A stretch of 64,000 nt of DNA from the IMG/VR virus record IMGVR_UViG_3300020411_003820, positions 20,284-84,283 of that record; one strand, written 5' to 3'. The notes under the pieces were generated by a model. It saw only the letters and a list, made by a program, of their open reading frames with translations. It made no database searches and was not told the DNA's origin. Positions 13,538 to 23,562 of this stretch are shown here, piece by piece. Made by a program: the position numbers and the translations under genes. This stretch comes from a virus. Each line of letters begins with the position of its first letter. Position 1 is the stretch's first letter.

Positions 13538-16309
13538 TTATTCGCCGCGATTATATTCGCGCTTCAAATTATAAGTAATATTCACATCTAATTTTTTACC
13601 TGTTTTCTTTGACGTCAATCTTAGTTTAAATTTTTTATTCCATATTGGGCTGTCGGCTAAACCGATTTTTAGTTTATTAAGCACTTTGCTAGAGCTATCT
13701 GAAGTTTTGTAAGAACTTTCATCAATAACAAGATGTTGGTAGCTTGGCCTTATATCTAATATTTTTTTAAATGAATCTCTAGTTTTTGCCGATTTTCTTT
13801 TTTCTGCAGCTGTTGCAAAATTATATATATCAAATATTGGATAATTATATCCTCCGTCATCTACCAACGTAGCCTTATGAATTACAGAGGGTCGACCCGG
13901 GTTGCCATGTTCGTTTACAAATCTAAACACGTAATAATAATCTTTATTAGTTTCTATCTTATCATAACAAATGTATTCTTTTAAGGTGTGTTGACTATTT
14001 TCTATCTTTAAATCAACAGTTTTTATCAATTTGCCATCAAAATCTGAAAACTTTTGTGGAGGTTTGTCTGTTCTATACACTTGTAAAAATCTTGGATACG
14101 ATATAGAGCCTTTATCTATTGGTGTTTTTGGCAAAAGATTATTAGAAAACATATAATCTTTTCTATAGTTATCATCAGCTTCACTAATAGCAGGTGGGAA
14201 TTGTTTATTATCTGTAGCAGTATATTCGATATCATACCCAATGCGGTTTGAACCATCTTCAACGGGAAACGGGAGCGCTTGGGCTGTGTTTGGTGGCGCA
14301 TCTAATATTTTAATTGTTTTTGACGTCAAGGGCATTTCTACAACTTTGATTGACGGTTGTACTGTTACATTAAAATCTGCAAGGTATTTATTTACATTTG
14401 CAAGCTGAGAGGTAGTCATAAAATCATTGTTAACCGCAACATCTCCACTTCCTTCTCCTTTGTAAAGGGCTGGTCTTGTTTCACCAGTTAAAGGATCGTA
14501 AAACTCTAAACAGTATAATGGCTTTTGGGCGCCGTCTTCTCCTTCATCAAGTTTTGCAATAACTCTGGTTATTCTATGGTCAGATAATTCATACCTTGAG
14601 CCAGCAGTGACAACATATGCATAAACTTTATATGTGTATTCTTCTCCATATTTAACTTGGGTATCACAAAAATCAAAATCTTTTTGCTTAGAAGAATCTG
14701 GTGTTCTGTTAGTTAATGCATTACAATTGGAAAACCAAAAATTTTGTATCACGCGTTGTGTGTTAGAATCACCAGTGGGAGGTCCGCCAATTTTTTCAAC
14801 TCTATACGCAATTGTTTCGGTGTATTTTCCGGCAGAAGTATCATCATGAAATGGTTCTTTAATTTCGTTTAAATATTTTGATTCATCAGCAAAATCAAGA
14901 AAATCAAGCAATACTTTGGTGGCACTGCGATTATTGTGAAATCTATAGTTTCCATCGGTGTCATACGCAGATTGACGGGGCAGAGAACTTTGTCGGCCCA
15001 TAAAGCACCAATCTGATTTTGTGTTTATATACCTAAGTCTAGCTTCATTTAGCATCACGCCTAAATCAGCTAAACGTACGTCAACCGTTCCAACTTTATT
15101 TATGTTTCTTCTTTTAATTCTTTCTCCAAATTGTGCGACAAATTGGTTTTCATCTGGTTGGAAATAAGTTGGATTAGTGCCAAAAACTTCTTTAAGAGCT
15201 ACTAAAAGTTTGCCACTAAAATTATTTTGTCGAAAGGACTCGCAAAAATAACCTGTCTTAGATGCTTCAAAACTAATTTTTGCATAATATGGAAATAAAC
15301 TTTTATTTGGTATCGCAGTTTGAAACACGGTAGCCATTGCATGTGCATCAAATAAAATATTATTTGATTTTTCCATAATTGCCTGCTCATCTTCAAATCG
15401 TAAAGGGTTTTTTGGAACATCAAAATTAAGATATTTTCTCATACGATGACGACGGTTTTTATTAAATTGTCTTTTTTCTCTAATACTAAAATTTTCTTCA
15501 TTTTCAAAATCAGTTTCATCTTTTAATAAATCCGACCATTCGCTTTTTGGTAATTTATATCTTGAAACTGCATTTATATCTTCTTGTTTAAAGAAGCGCT
15601 TCAGCCGTACTTCTTCTATGTCGTCAGCCTCGCTAAACATTTGTAATGTATAAAGGTTGGGTATTAATTTTTCATCAGGCAGATTCCCAGCATATCTTTC
15701 GTACTTTTTCATAAAACGATTATATTCATAACCAACGTTGATTTCATCCATAATTGGTATTTGTTTGAATCTTTGTTTTAATTCTTCTACTTCTAAAGAT
15801 GTATATGGCATTTCATATTTATACCAATGATCAAAATACTCAGCATCCATAAACATTCCATCATACTCAGTATCCATGTAAACTCCGCCATTAATAAAAG
15901 CATCCCATTGCATATCATTTTCAATTTTATCAGCGTCACCATAAATACGCCCTGAATATCTTATAACAGGCACTGCATTGGCAGAATCATAGCGAATTGC
16001 ATCCAGCGTTCCCACATTAGCAGTAGCTAAAGATGCCACATTCCTAATTAATGCATTTGAAGTTGGGTCTTTCGGGGGCTGGTACGTGTCCTTACTTTTG
16101 TTAGCTTTATTTATATCTTGATTTTTTAGAATTCTTTTTTGGCGGCTTTTATCCGTTTCTCTAACAAGATAAGTACCGTATCGATTTCTTGGGTGTGGAT
16201 CCTTCGTTACAACTAAACCAGCGCCGATTGTTGTTCTAAAAGTATCGACCGAGCCAGACATTAAGGTTGGATCAAATATCTTAACCAATTTTGATCTAAA
16301 TTCACTCAT
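13538..16309 (-). CDS. Large virion protein with FN3-like segments
   Basis: A 923-residue protein of unknown function in the tail block. Residues about 1-330 are charged and Tyr/Asp-rich without a recognised fold. Two segments look like fibronectin type III or similar Ig-like domains: around residues 490-590 (YRVEKIGG followed by VKYGEEYTYKVYAYVV) and around 730-830 (FLQVYRT followed by KDYYYVFRFVNEHGNPG). The C-terminus is basic and strand-like (KLRLTSKKTGKKLDVNITYN). Such repeats are common in phage tail and baseplate proteins that bind host surfaces. It follows 16315-17988 after 5 bases. The assignment as structural rests on context and domain look. Confidence 0.72.
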   Translation of the reverse strand: MSEFRSKLVKIFDPTLMSGSVDTFRTTIGAGLVVTKDPHPRNRYGTYLVRETDKSRQKRILKNQDINKANKSKDTYQPPKDPTSNALIRNVASLATANVGTLDAIRYDSANAVPVIRYSGRIYGDADKIENDMQWDAFINGGVYMDTEYDGMFMDAEYFDHWYKYEMPYTSLEVEELKQRFKQIPIMDEINVGYEYNRFMKKYERYAGNLPDEKLIPNLYTLQMFSEADDIEEVRLKRFFKQEDINAVSRYKLPKSEWSDLLKDETDFENEENFSIREKRQFNKNRRHRMRKYLNFDVPKNPLRFEDEQAIMEKSNNILFDAHAMATVFQTAIPNKSLFPYYAKISFEASKTGYFCESFRQNNFSGKLLVALKEVFGTNPTYFQPDENQFVAQFGERIKRRNINKVGTVDVRLADLGVMLNEARLRYINTKSDWCFMGRQSSLPRQSAYDTDGNYRFHNNRSATKVLLDFLDFADESKYLNEIKEPFHDDTSAGKYTETIAYRVEKIGGPPTGDSNTQRVIQNFWFSNCNALTNRTPDSSKQKDFDFCDTQVKYGEEYTYKVYAYVVTAGSRYELSDHRITRVIAKLDEGEDGAQKPLYCLEFYDPLTGETRPALYKGEGSGDVAVNNDFMTTSQLANVNKYLADFNVTVQPSIKVVEMPLTSKTIKILDAPPNTAQALPFPVEDGSNRIGYDIEYTATDNKQFPPAISEADDNYRKDYMFSNNLLPKTPIDKGSISYPRFLQVYRTDKPPQKFSDFDGKLIKTVDLKIENSQHTLKEYICYDKIETNKDYYYVFRFVNEHGNPGRPSVIHKATLVDDGGYNYPIFDIYNFATAAEKRKSAKTRDSFKKILDIRPSYQHLVIDESSYKTSDSSSKVLNKLKIGLADSPIWNKKFKLRLTSKKTGKKLDVNITYNLKREYNRGE

Positions 16310-16314
16310 TTTGG

Positions 16315-17988
16315 TTAATACTTCCCACCTTTTGTATACATTGATTTCATGTAGTTATCAGATTTGCTTATTGAGCCTTGTCTAATTCTCATTGAGCTAT
16401 TAGATACTGCTTGAGCTTTTTGAGATTTCATCATTTGCGGTGCACCAATACTGCGAGATACAGAACTGCGTGAGCCGGCTTGAATTTTGAACATGTTAGA
16501 TTTTTGCGTAAGTCCACTAAAACCCTGAGCGGCGCTTTTTTGTAAATTTCCAACGACTGGTGATTTTGAAATTTTCATAGAGCTTCCTCCTGTCATCATA
16601 ACACTACGTTGGGATGCCATTGGTGCACCGCGCAAAGTAAAAGATGACATGCGAGATGCTTGTGGAGCAGCTTTTTTAACTGACATACCTTGGCCGAGCA
16701 TTTTTGTAAATGCACTCTGCGATCCTTGTCCGCGACCGGGCATTTTCAATCCTGGGGCTCCCATTTGGGCGCCCATTCTAAACCCGTCTGGACCCACTTT
16801 AAATCCGCCGGGTGCTGCAGTAAGTTTTGTTTTTGCAGCTATTAGTCTAGTTTGAGGCCCTTGTCCATACTTAAAAAGATCTAGTTTTGACGATGCTGCC
16901 ATGTTAAGAATGGTAGCTGGGGTGCTACTCAAAGCACTAAAAGGATCTATAGCACTTGATCTAAATGCTCTAGTTGGAATTCTTTTTGGGCGACCGAAAA
17001 CACCGTATGCATTAAGTTCTGCAAGTTTTCGAGCTTCTCCAACACTATTAGCTACAATACTAGCAGCAGCATCTGACAAATTAGTCGCAACAATTTCAGA
17101 ATTATTAAGAGGGCGATTTTTAATATGACTAAAGCTTTCCACACTTCTAACACGGGTGGACAACATTTGCTCAGCAAATGTCATAAAAGCGGTGTTAATG
17201 ATTGTCTGATGGCGTCTGGGGTGAATTATGCAACCAAATTGAGATGTTAACATAGTAGCTTCGTTGTTGGAGTATATAACCTCATATTTATCTTTACGAA
17301 TTTCTGTGCCCCCATTAGCTAAACGATCTTTACGATATCTTTCGTATAAACCATTGTAGGCTTTTTGATCAATTTTTGCAGATGATTCTGGAATAGTAAA
17401 TCTTCTAACTTTTTGATCTGGACGTCCAGTAACATCTTTTGGCTCAAGCAACTCTGGTGGCTGGTTCCATTCATCGGGAATAACAACCTCAAACTGTTTC
17501 TCTGGTACATTATCACGGTTGCCCAATTGCGGAGTCTTTGATTTTACCTGGGGATCGCTTTTGACTGCGGTGCCGCGATTGATCGAGGGCGTCGTTCCGG
17601 ACGTCGATGCCCTTTTGGCCGCCTTGGCTTCGGCATCGCCGCCGCTGCTACGGGTAGAAATGGCGCCTTTGGCTGCTTTTGCTGACGCGCCTCCGCCACT
17701 GACTCCTGCTATATCATCATCGGGGTGACATGCTCCTGCGAGGAACGTCGAACCCGGCGGGCAAAAACAACCGCAATGTCCAGCTGGACATTTATAATAT
17801 GTTTTAGCTGGTTCTGATGCACACGGATCTATCGCAGAGGCTAGCGCGTCATCCAGCAAGCTGACGGCGCCGCCGCTGTAGCTGCTTTTTTTAGTAGCAG
17901 TAGAACTACTAGAACTACTACTGCGGCCCGTTCCAAAAGACGTAGAGCCTCCAAAACCACCAGCAGCCATACCAGCACCAAACCCCAT
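16315..17988 (-). CDS. Low-complexity virion protein with Cys-rich segment
   Basis: A 557-residue protein with three parts. Residues 1-45 are Gly- and Ser-rich (GRSSSSSSSTATKKSSYSGG). Residues about 55-160 contain a Cys-rich patch (YKCPAGHCGCFCPPGSTFL, then GACHPDD) and Ala/Ser/Gly-rich linker. Residues about 165-345 are a folded-looking region (VIPDEWNQPPELLEP, IIHPRRHQTIINTAFMTFAEQ). The rest is basic, Met/Gly/Ser-rich and repetitive (SKSPVVGNLQKSAAQGF, SMRIRQGSIS). The DNA for the linker near 17581-17640 is about 40 G+C of 60, far above the surrounding sequence. It overlaps the upstream gene by one base. Function unknown; probably a flexible virion part. Confidence 0.7.
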   Translation of the reverse strand: MGFGAGMAAGGFGGSTSFGTGRSSSSSSSTATKKSSYSGGAVSLLDDALASAIDPCASEPAKTYYKCPAGHCGCFCPPGSTFLAGACHPDDDIAGVSGGGASAKAAKGAISTRSSGGDAEAKAAKRASTSGTTPSINRGTAVKSDPQVKSKTPQLGNRDNVPEKQFEVVIPDEWNQPPELLEPKDVTGRPDQKVRRFTIPESSAKIDQKAYNGLYERYRKDRLANGGTEIRKDKYEVIYSNNEATMLTSQFGCIIHPRRHQTIINTAFMTFAEQMLSTRVRSVESFSHIKNRPLNNSEIVATNLSDAAASIVANSVGEARKLAELNAYGVFGRPKRIPTRAFRSSAIDPFSALSSTPATILNMAASSKLDLFKYGQGPQTRLIAAKTKLTAAPGGFKVGPDGFRMGAQMGAPGLKMPGRGQGSQSAFTKMLGQGMSVKKAAPQASRMSSFTLRGAPMASQRSVMMTGGSSMKISKSPVVGNLQKSAAQGFSGLTQKSNMFKIQAGSRSSVSRSIGAPQMMKSQKAQAVSNSSMRIRQGSISKSDNYMKSMYTKGGKY

Positions 17989-19043
17989 TAGAAACCTCCT
18001 AAAGTAAATGTAAATGGCTTAAAACTCATTGAACTCAAAGCATCCGATTCTGTTCTAGAAACTCCTGTTTTTTTCGTGGCAGTTTTAGTTCCAGAACTAG
18101 AAGAACTAGAGCCTCCGGAATAAGTTGATGTTATTCCTGTTTTTGCGCCGGCGCCGAGACTTGCAACAGGATCGCCCTTACTTACAGTTTTTGAGCTACT
18201 ACCGGGCGATTTTGATGTTTTTGTTCCGCCATGTGTAGAACCAGCTGAACCCTCCGAGGGATCCCATATTTGTTTGCCACCGGGGCCCATCAATCGCGGA
18301 TCATCACTGGAAACCCGTTCGGCATCTTCAAAGCCATCATTTTCCAATTTGTCTCTTACAACTGGATTTTCTCTTGGTGGTGTTTTTCTTGGGGCCGGCG
18401 GCGTATAAGTTTTAGCCGGTGGCGCGTCTTTTAAGCCGGCTATAATTAATTCTTCTTCGGATAATATGGCGGATTTGGTGCCGGGTTTGTTCATCATTAC
18501 CACCTCAAAAGGCATACAGTATTCAACACCATCAGAAGTTGTTATTAATATGTTTTTATTTAAATCACATTCATAATTTACTGTAAATTGATCTGCCCCG
18601 TTGCTTGTGTTGCTAACCATAATAGCAACATCGCCAGAAGGTATATACGAAATTTGCCTATCGTCCCTATCAGACGATAGTAGATCGTCACTATTTTCTC
18701 TCAATAAAACTATGCCATTCTTACTTGCTAACGCTTGCTTATATGCCTCTTCGAGTCCATACAATTTCTGTTTAGTTACATCACAAAATAACAATTTTTG
18801 ACCGCTATCAAAACCACATGCAAAATCAGTTTGATCCCTACCTTGTTTTGAATCACTAATTAATTCATACATTGGAGGTTCATCATCCAAAACTACTCGT
18901 TTGTTTGGTGGATCTGCTGGTGGATCTTTTTTGGTATTATTTATTAAAGACTGCCAGCCTTGCATTTCAGCTGCATCTTCTTTGGTAATTTTTGCTAAAT
19001 CACCTGATTTAGCTTCGTTAATTGCTGATTGTTTAGCTGGCAT
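17988..19043 (-). CDS. Virion protein with disordered Ser/Gly-rich C-terminus
   Basis: A 351-residue protein of unknown function. The first 210 residues look folded and mostly hydrophilic (DEPPMYELISDSKQGRDQTDF, VNYECDLNKNILITTSDGVEY). From about 210 it becomes Pro-, Gly- and Ser-rich, ending with SGGSSSSSSGTKTATKKTG and a short tail SMSFKPFTFTLGGF. That linker resembles the start of the next protein (SSSSSSSTATKK). Stop and start of the two genes overlap by one base. The structural role is inferred from position and composition only. Confidence 0.68.
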   Translation of the reverse strand: MPAKQSAINEAKSGDLAKITKEDAAEMQGWQSLINNTKKDPPADPPNKRVVLDDEPPMYELISDSKQGRDQTDFACGFDSGQKLLFCDVTKQKLYGLEEAYKQALASKNGIVLLRENSDDLLSSDRDDRQISYIPSGDVAIMVSNTSNGADQFTVNYECDLNKNILITTSDGVEYCMPFEVVMMNKPGTKSAILSEEELIIAGLKDAPPAKTYTPPAPRKTPPRENPVVRDKLENDGFEDAERVSSDDPRLMGPGGKQIWDPSEGSAGSTHGGTKTSKSPGSSSKTVSKGDPVASLGAGAKTGITSTYSGGSSSSSSGTKTATKKTGVSRTESDALSSMSFKPFTFTLGGF

Positions 19044-19068
19044 TGCAAAATCTCACTATACTATAAAA

Positions 19069-19803
19069 CTAAATTTTTATTACTTCATCTTCATCAAAAT
19101 CAAAATTTAAATTTGGATTGGAAAAGTCCTTAAACTCAAGATTAGAATTATCAACTGTTGGATTGGCAACAAACTGTTGAGTAATTTTAAAAACCGGCAA
19201 CATCGCGTCAGATTTTAAGGTGAATTGAAGCTCATTAAGTTCTTGCACAATGTCAATTAAATTTGATGTTTCTGCTGTTTTTAATTTTTGTTGTCTTAAA
19301 TAAACTTCTTTAAGCTCTTCTTGTGGCTGGGGCTCAAACAATGTATTTTTACTAAAATTTTGAAACATTACTGTGGCCGGGATCATCGGAGCTTTTGAAA
19401 ATTGTTTTTTGACGCTTTTGATATCGGTGATGTTGGGATTAGGAATAACAGTGTTATCGGTTTCAGTCATTTTTAAAGAATAACCAGTTTTTAATTTAAT
19501 TTTTGTTCCGATATCATGTTCTTTGGAAACGGTATCTTTACTAATTTCAGTCACCACACCAGCACCGATAGAAGACATAATCGTCCTAGACATCTCTTTC
19601 ATACTCATATTTTTATCGGCTTGTGCAATTTGTCCAGATTTATTAAGACTATTAATTACTTTACCGATTTTGTTCATACGACCATCAGGTTCAACTGAGC
19701 AAAGTTTATCGCCTACGCGAGCGCGCTTTTTTAGTATTGGTACGGGACTTTTACCAATCCTTTTAACTTCCGCTAATTGCAGTGGTGTTATTTGTCTAGG
19801 CAT
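19069..19803 (-). CDS. Unknown protein of the virion block
   Basis: A 244-residue protein with no recognised domain. The N-terminus is basic (MPRQITPLQLAEVKRIGKSP); the middle contains a Lys/Thr-rich region (GTKIKLKTGYSLKMTET) and a probable helical stretch (QPQEELKEVYLRQQKLKTAETSNLIDIVQELNE is the charged section at about 155-190). The C-terminus is acidic (NLNFDFDEDEVIKI). It lies between two structural genes with gaps of 25 and 63 bases; the 63-base gap upstream is AT-rich with an AAAGGAA ribosome site and no convincing promoter. It may be a connector or chaperone for the neighbouring large proteins; that is a guess. Confidence 0.65.
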   Translation of the reverse strand: MPRQITPLQLAEVKRIGKSPVPILKKRARVGDKLCSVEPDGRMNKIGKVINSLNKSGQIAQADKNMSMKEMSRTIMSSIGAGVVTEISKDTVSKEHDIGTKIKLKTGYSLKMTETDNTVIPNPNITDIKSVKKQFSKAPMIPATVMFQNFSKNTLFEPQPQEELKEVYLRQQKLKTAETSNLIDIVQELNELQFTLKSDAMLPVFKITQQFVANPTVDNSNLEFKDFSNPNLNFDFDEDEVIKI

Positions 19804-19866
19804 TTTTATTGTTCCTTTGAAGTAAATATAATAAACTTATATTTTTTGTAATTTTTAGCGTATTTC

Positions 19867-22800
19867 CTACCCTTTATACCGCCCTGATGCTTTAATTACT
19901 GATTTTAACGCTGAAGTACTTGTTGATTCCAGTTGCCAAGTTCCATTGCTCATCATACTGTAGCAGCGGCACTTTTTGCTATTCTTCTTGAAGAGCTTGC
20001 CGCAGCAACAATCTTTTTTGCGTCTGCGCATGGCTCGATCTGATGGTGTTCCATATCTAGATTTATTATATTTCTCATACTTATTGCCATTTGTATAAAC
20101 CCAATAATATCCAGCAGGATCAGAGCCGGCAGGGTTCATGTATCGCACGTACCTGCAATCTAACTTGTTTTTATTATGGTACTCTTTATTCTTCTTTATG
20201 TACCCCGCTTCGTAGCTGGCTTGGTCATCTGAAATTGAATCCGAAGATGATGCCGCGGAGTCGTTCGCTGAGCTTTTGGCTGCTTTTTGCTCGGTGGCGC
20301 TGGGTTTGTCGCTGCCGCCCACATCAATCACTATAAGATCATTGTTGTAGGTCGTCCCAGTCGACCCGAATGATTGTTCCTTTTCTAGTGTGTGTGTCGG
20401 TTGACACTTGCCGTTTTCGTCTTCTGCTGTTAAAGATGGGCATACACAAATGCCATCTTTAACTATTTTACCGCTACACTTTTTAGCGCCCGGAAGGGCC
20501 ATCTGCATAAATGGGTTGCCACACTGGAAAGCGGTGGTTGGGCAACCGCCTTCAAACGCAGGATCAATTTCTTTTTCCATGGGGGGCAATGAAGCACGGA
20601 ATATGGCGTCATTATATTCTTGCTCGGCATCGCGATAGCGTGTTCTTTCATCGTTAATAAGCGACAAAAATTCGTTTCTATCATCAACCACAAAAGAGCT
20701 TCTAACATATGACTCATGTGTCGCTCTATAATTTCTCTGATAAATAACAGGATTGAAAATACCATTTTTACCATTACCGTCCAATTCGCTTGAAGTTTTT
20801 TGTAAATACCTACCAATTTTTGAGTTGGGTCCATAAAAATCATCAAATGTTTCTTGTAAAATATTCCAAAAAGCTTCAACTTGATCAAGATCTCCAGTAT
20901 CTGGGGATATTCTTTGCAACAAATCTCTTGCTTCAAGCAATTGATCTGAAGTATTTCCATTAAATCTGTCTGTCAAAAATTCCATGTGTCTAACATACAT
21001 GCACACAGAGTAAACCCATGGAGCGCGGGTTGGATCATCGGCATATCTTTGATTTATGGCAGTTTGGAAAAAGTCGTTAAAACGATTATCTATGTTATTA
21101 TAGCTACAAAATTGTCTTGCCAAGTCCACATACTCTTCTTTAAATATCATCATATTGTCATAGAAATTTTGTATTATTGCCAAGACACATTGTCTGGTAC
21201 CATCAGCAATATCAATCTCCACATCATATTTATCATAAACTTTATCTTCATACTTATCCAACGTTGCTTGTTGATCAATATTTTGAAACTCAAAAGCCAT
21301 AAGCCTATATCGATTGTTAATATAGTTTGCGTTTATATCTTCACCATAAATATAAGATAAATCAACACCAACTTTATCATTGAGAAGATTTTCGTTTACT
21401 ACATGAAGTGATCTCTGAGCTAGGTAAGAATTAATAACGATTGAGGGTGTTGAAGATTTTTTCGACTTATCATTACGGTTGAGTGCGGCGGAGGCTCTTC
21501 CAATATTTCCCGGTCCGCTACCTTTACCAAAAAGACCTATTCCTTTTCCGCCCCCACCAGAACTAAGTTTGTTTCCAGCGCTGAATAAAGTTGTCCCTCT
21601 TAGGCGATCGCTTGGTTTTGAAAAAGTCTCAGGGGGATTTTTTTGTGCAATTTCAATTTTTTCAGGAAATTCTTGATGAGGGGCGCCATTTTCATAAGTT
21701 GTACCATGTCTATAGATTTCGCCATGAGCATTTGGATGCGCGCCGCCGGGATGGTATTCGTTTGTTCCAGTCCGTTTTGGGTCAGTCCAACTCAGTGGCG
21801 TCACAAATGTCATTATTGGATGTTTGTGAGTTTGGTTTAATTTTGGTGATGGATCGTACTTATGTAGCCTTACTTGTAAAGGTTGATAGTAAGCTTGCAC
21901 AAAAGGCATTCCAAAAAAATCAATAATCCTATCAACATCAAATATATTTGCTACATACGAATTTTTTCTTATAGCTGTGTCATAATCAAACAGAAAATAA
22001 CCAAAAGTAACATTATACTCTTCCATTGCAAAATAATTATCGTTTAATAAACCTTGATATTCTGGATCATCTAGTGACCAAACCTTACCATTTGGCAACA
22101 TCATAAGTAGTAAATCGTCATCATCATAAGATGTAAATTCATCAGCACCTAATCCATCTATATAGCTTTCAAATCTGGTGTCTGCGGCCACATCATAATC
22201 AGCAAACGATACTCTACTTGATGGTTGATTGGTAGTAACTATTTTACGGTCTAAGAAAAAATTCTTTAGTAAATCAGAACCTTTTGACATTTGTTGTGCG
22301 ACAACTTTAGGATCTGGTAAATCATAAAGATTTTCTTTTTGTCTTCGATCAATTATTTTAGAGTTTGCTATCAAATTTTTGGCAACTTGTGGTTGTCGTT
22401 CTATAACAGCATTTGCGCGTGTTAGCAATGTTCCTAAATCTTCATAAAGCTGACCGGTGAATGTGCCTGTACTTCTTTCTGGCATAATACGGCGTGCTTT
22501 TTGTATTTCTGGCAAAATAGTAATAGAATTACTTGTAGCCATGGCAAACTTAATCGAGTTAATAGATTCCATCAAGGGGCCTGGTCGGGGAGATGCGGCA
22601 TTCTCTGCGAGTGCTTCTGGCTGATATGAGTCCAAAACTGCATTAAATTTTTGGATGATTTCAGGTCTTAAGTCAGGAACAGATTTATGGTGGGTGCCAT
22701 TAATACTTTGCATAGGAACATCGTTATATAACTCGTTATTAATATCAAAAAATTTAGTTTGTACTTGATTAGGAACAGTAAACGTAGGACTCTGGAAGTT

Positions 22801-23562
22801 TCCATCAGAAATTAGTAACCTTTCGTACGCAATGTCTGAAAAATACAGAGCATTTGCTCGACTTGTTGTCATTCTATTGCGATTTTTAGGATTAAACAAT
22901 TGACTTATTGGCTCTATACTACTAAACGCCAGTAAAGACAAGTCGCCGGCGGCGCCAGCAGACTTGTAACCGCTAAAAGGATAAAGCATGTCGTGTACTT
23001 TTTCTTTTACAATGCCAGAAACTTTAACTACTCTAGTCTCACCGTCAGTTGTAAAGTTAGAATATTCTTTTTTCAGCATTTTTTCTCGCAATTGCTTTTC
23101 ATCAATATCAACGATTATAGAATCGCTATCTTTATCAATAGATTTTAAAACATCAAACAACAGGGAGCTATCGTAAGTTAGCATCTCTACAACATCAAAT
23201 GGATTGGAAAGGGTATTTAATTTTGCAATTGGTAATCCAAAACTTTTATAATCCAAAATGTCTGGGTTGTCGTCTTGTTTAATTTTATTGATGACGCCGG
23301 CTTGTTCGCCTATATATGAAGGTGTTCTTGCTAGAAGCATATAAAAATGATAGCTTGACAATGTTTCAGATATTATTGCCATATTTTCTTCAAGTTTTTT
23401 ATCTTGAATTTCTGGTGGCATGTTAAATAAAAATGAATAATGTATTTCAACCGTTATCATCTGATCGCCTTGATCGTCAATATAAACCCTATCAATATAA
23501 GGGACCGGATAATATTCACCGAAATTTTTCTGTAAATTTCCTTCTAAAATTAATCTTGACAT
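19867..23562 (-). CDS. Large tail/baseplate-associated protein with Cys-rich C-terminal region
   Basis: A 1231-residue protein. Residues 1-100 (MSRLILEGNLQKNFGEYYPVPYIDRVYIDD) begin a beta-rich folded region that seems to continue to about 600. A Gly-rich linker (SSGGGGKGIGLFGKGSGPG) lies near 680. Residues about 715-1010 are mostly helical and acidic. The C-terminus changes character: GGCPTTAFQCGNPFM, GICVCPSLTAEDENGKCQP, a Ser/Ala-rich acidic linker, then a basic Cys cluster (RRRKKDCCCGKLFKKNSKKC) that looks like a metal- or disulfide-stabilised knob. The Cys-rich part uses more G+C-rich DNA than the rest. Start at 23562 overlaps the upstream stop by 13 bases. Virion assignment is by size and context. 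Confidence 0.7.
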   Translation of the reverse strand: MSRLILEGNLQKNFGEYYPVPYIDRVYIDDQGDQMITVEIHYSFLFNMPPEIQDKKLEENMAIISETLSSYHFYMLLARTPSYIGEQAGVINKIKQDDNPDILDYKSFGLPIAKLNTLSNPFDVVEMLTYDSSLLFDVLKSIDKDSDSIIVDIDEKQLREKMLKKEYSNFTTDGETRVVKVSGIVKEKVHDMLYPFSGYKSAGAAGDLSLLAFSSIEPISQLFNPKNRNRMTTSRANALYFSDIAYERLLISDGNFQSPTFTVPNQVQTKFFDINNELYNDVPMQSINGTHHKSVPDLRPEIIQKFNAVLDSYQPEALAENAASPRPGPLMESINSIKFAMATSNSITILPEIQKARRIMPERSTGTFTGQLYEDLGTLLTRANAVIERQPQVAKNLIANSKIIDRRQKENLYDLPDPKVVAQQMSKGSDLLKNFFLDRKIVTTNQPSSRVSFADYDVAADTRFESYIDGLGADEFTSYDDDDLLLMMLPNGKVWSLDDPEYQGLLNDNYFAMEEYNVTFGYFLFDYDTAIRKNSYVANIFDVDRIIDFFGMPFVQAYYQPLQVRLHKYDPSPKLNQTHKHPIMTFVTPLSWTDPKRTGTNEYHPGGAHPNAHGEIYRHGTTYENGAPHQEFPEKIEIAQKNPPETFSKPSDRLRGTTLFSAGNKLSSGGGGKGIGLFGKGSGPGNIGRASAALNRNDKSKKSSTPSIVINSYLAQRSLHVVNENLLNDKVGVDLSYIYGEDINANYINNRYRLMAFEFQNIDQQATLDKYEDKVYDKYDVEIDIADGTRQCVLAIIQNFYDNMMIFKEEYVDLARQFCSYNNIDNRFNDFFQTAINQRYADDPTRAPWVYSVCMYVRHMEFLTDRFNGNTSDQLLEARDLLQRISPDTGDLDQVEAFWNILQETFDDFYGPNSKIGRYLQKTSSELDGNGKNGIFNPVIYQRNYRATHESYVRSSFVVDDRNEFLSLINDERTRYRDAEQEYNDAIFRASLPPMEKEIDPAFEGGCPTTAFQCGNPFMQMALPGAKKCSGKIVKDGICVCPSLTAEDENGKCQPTHTLEKEQSFGSTGTTYNNDLIVIDVGGSDKPSATEQKAAKSSANDSAASSSDSISDDQASYEAGYIKKNKEYHNKNKLDCRYVRYMNPAGSDPAGYYWVYTNGNKYEKYNKSRYGTPSDRAMRRRKKDCCCGKLFKKNSKKCRCYSMMSNGTWQLESTSTSALKSVIKASGRYKG

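Noticed and set aside
19804-19866. AT-rich gap as a promoter for the 244-residue gene
   Set aside because: Several TATA-like strings but no -35 at proper spacing; only a ribosome site is supportable.
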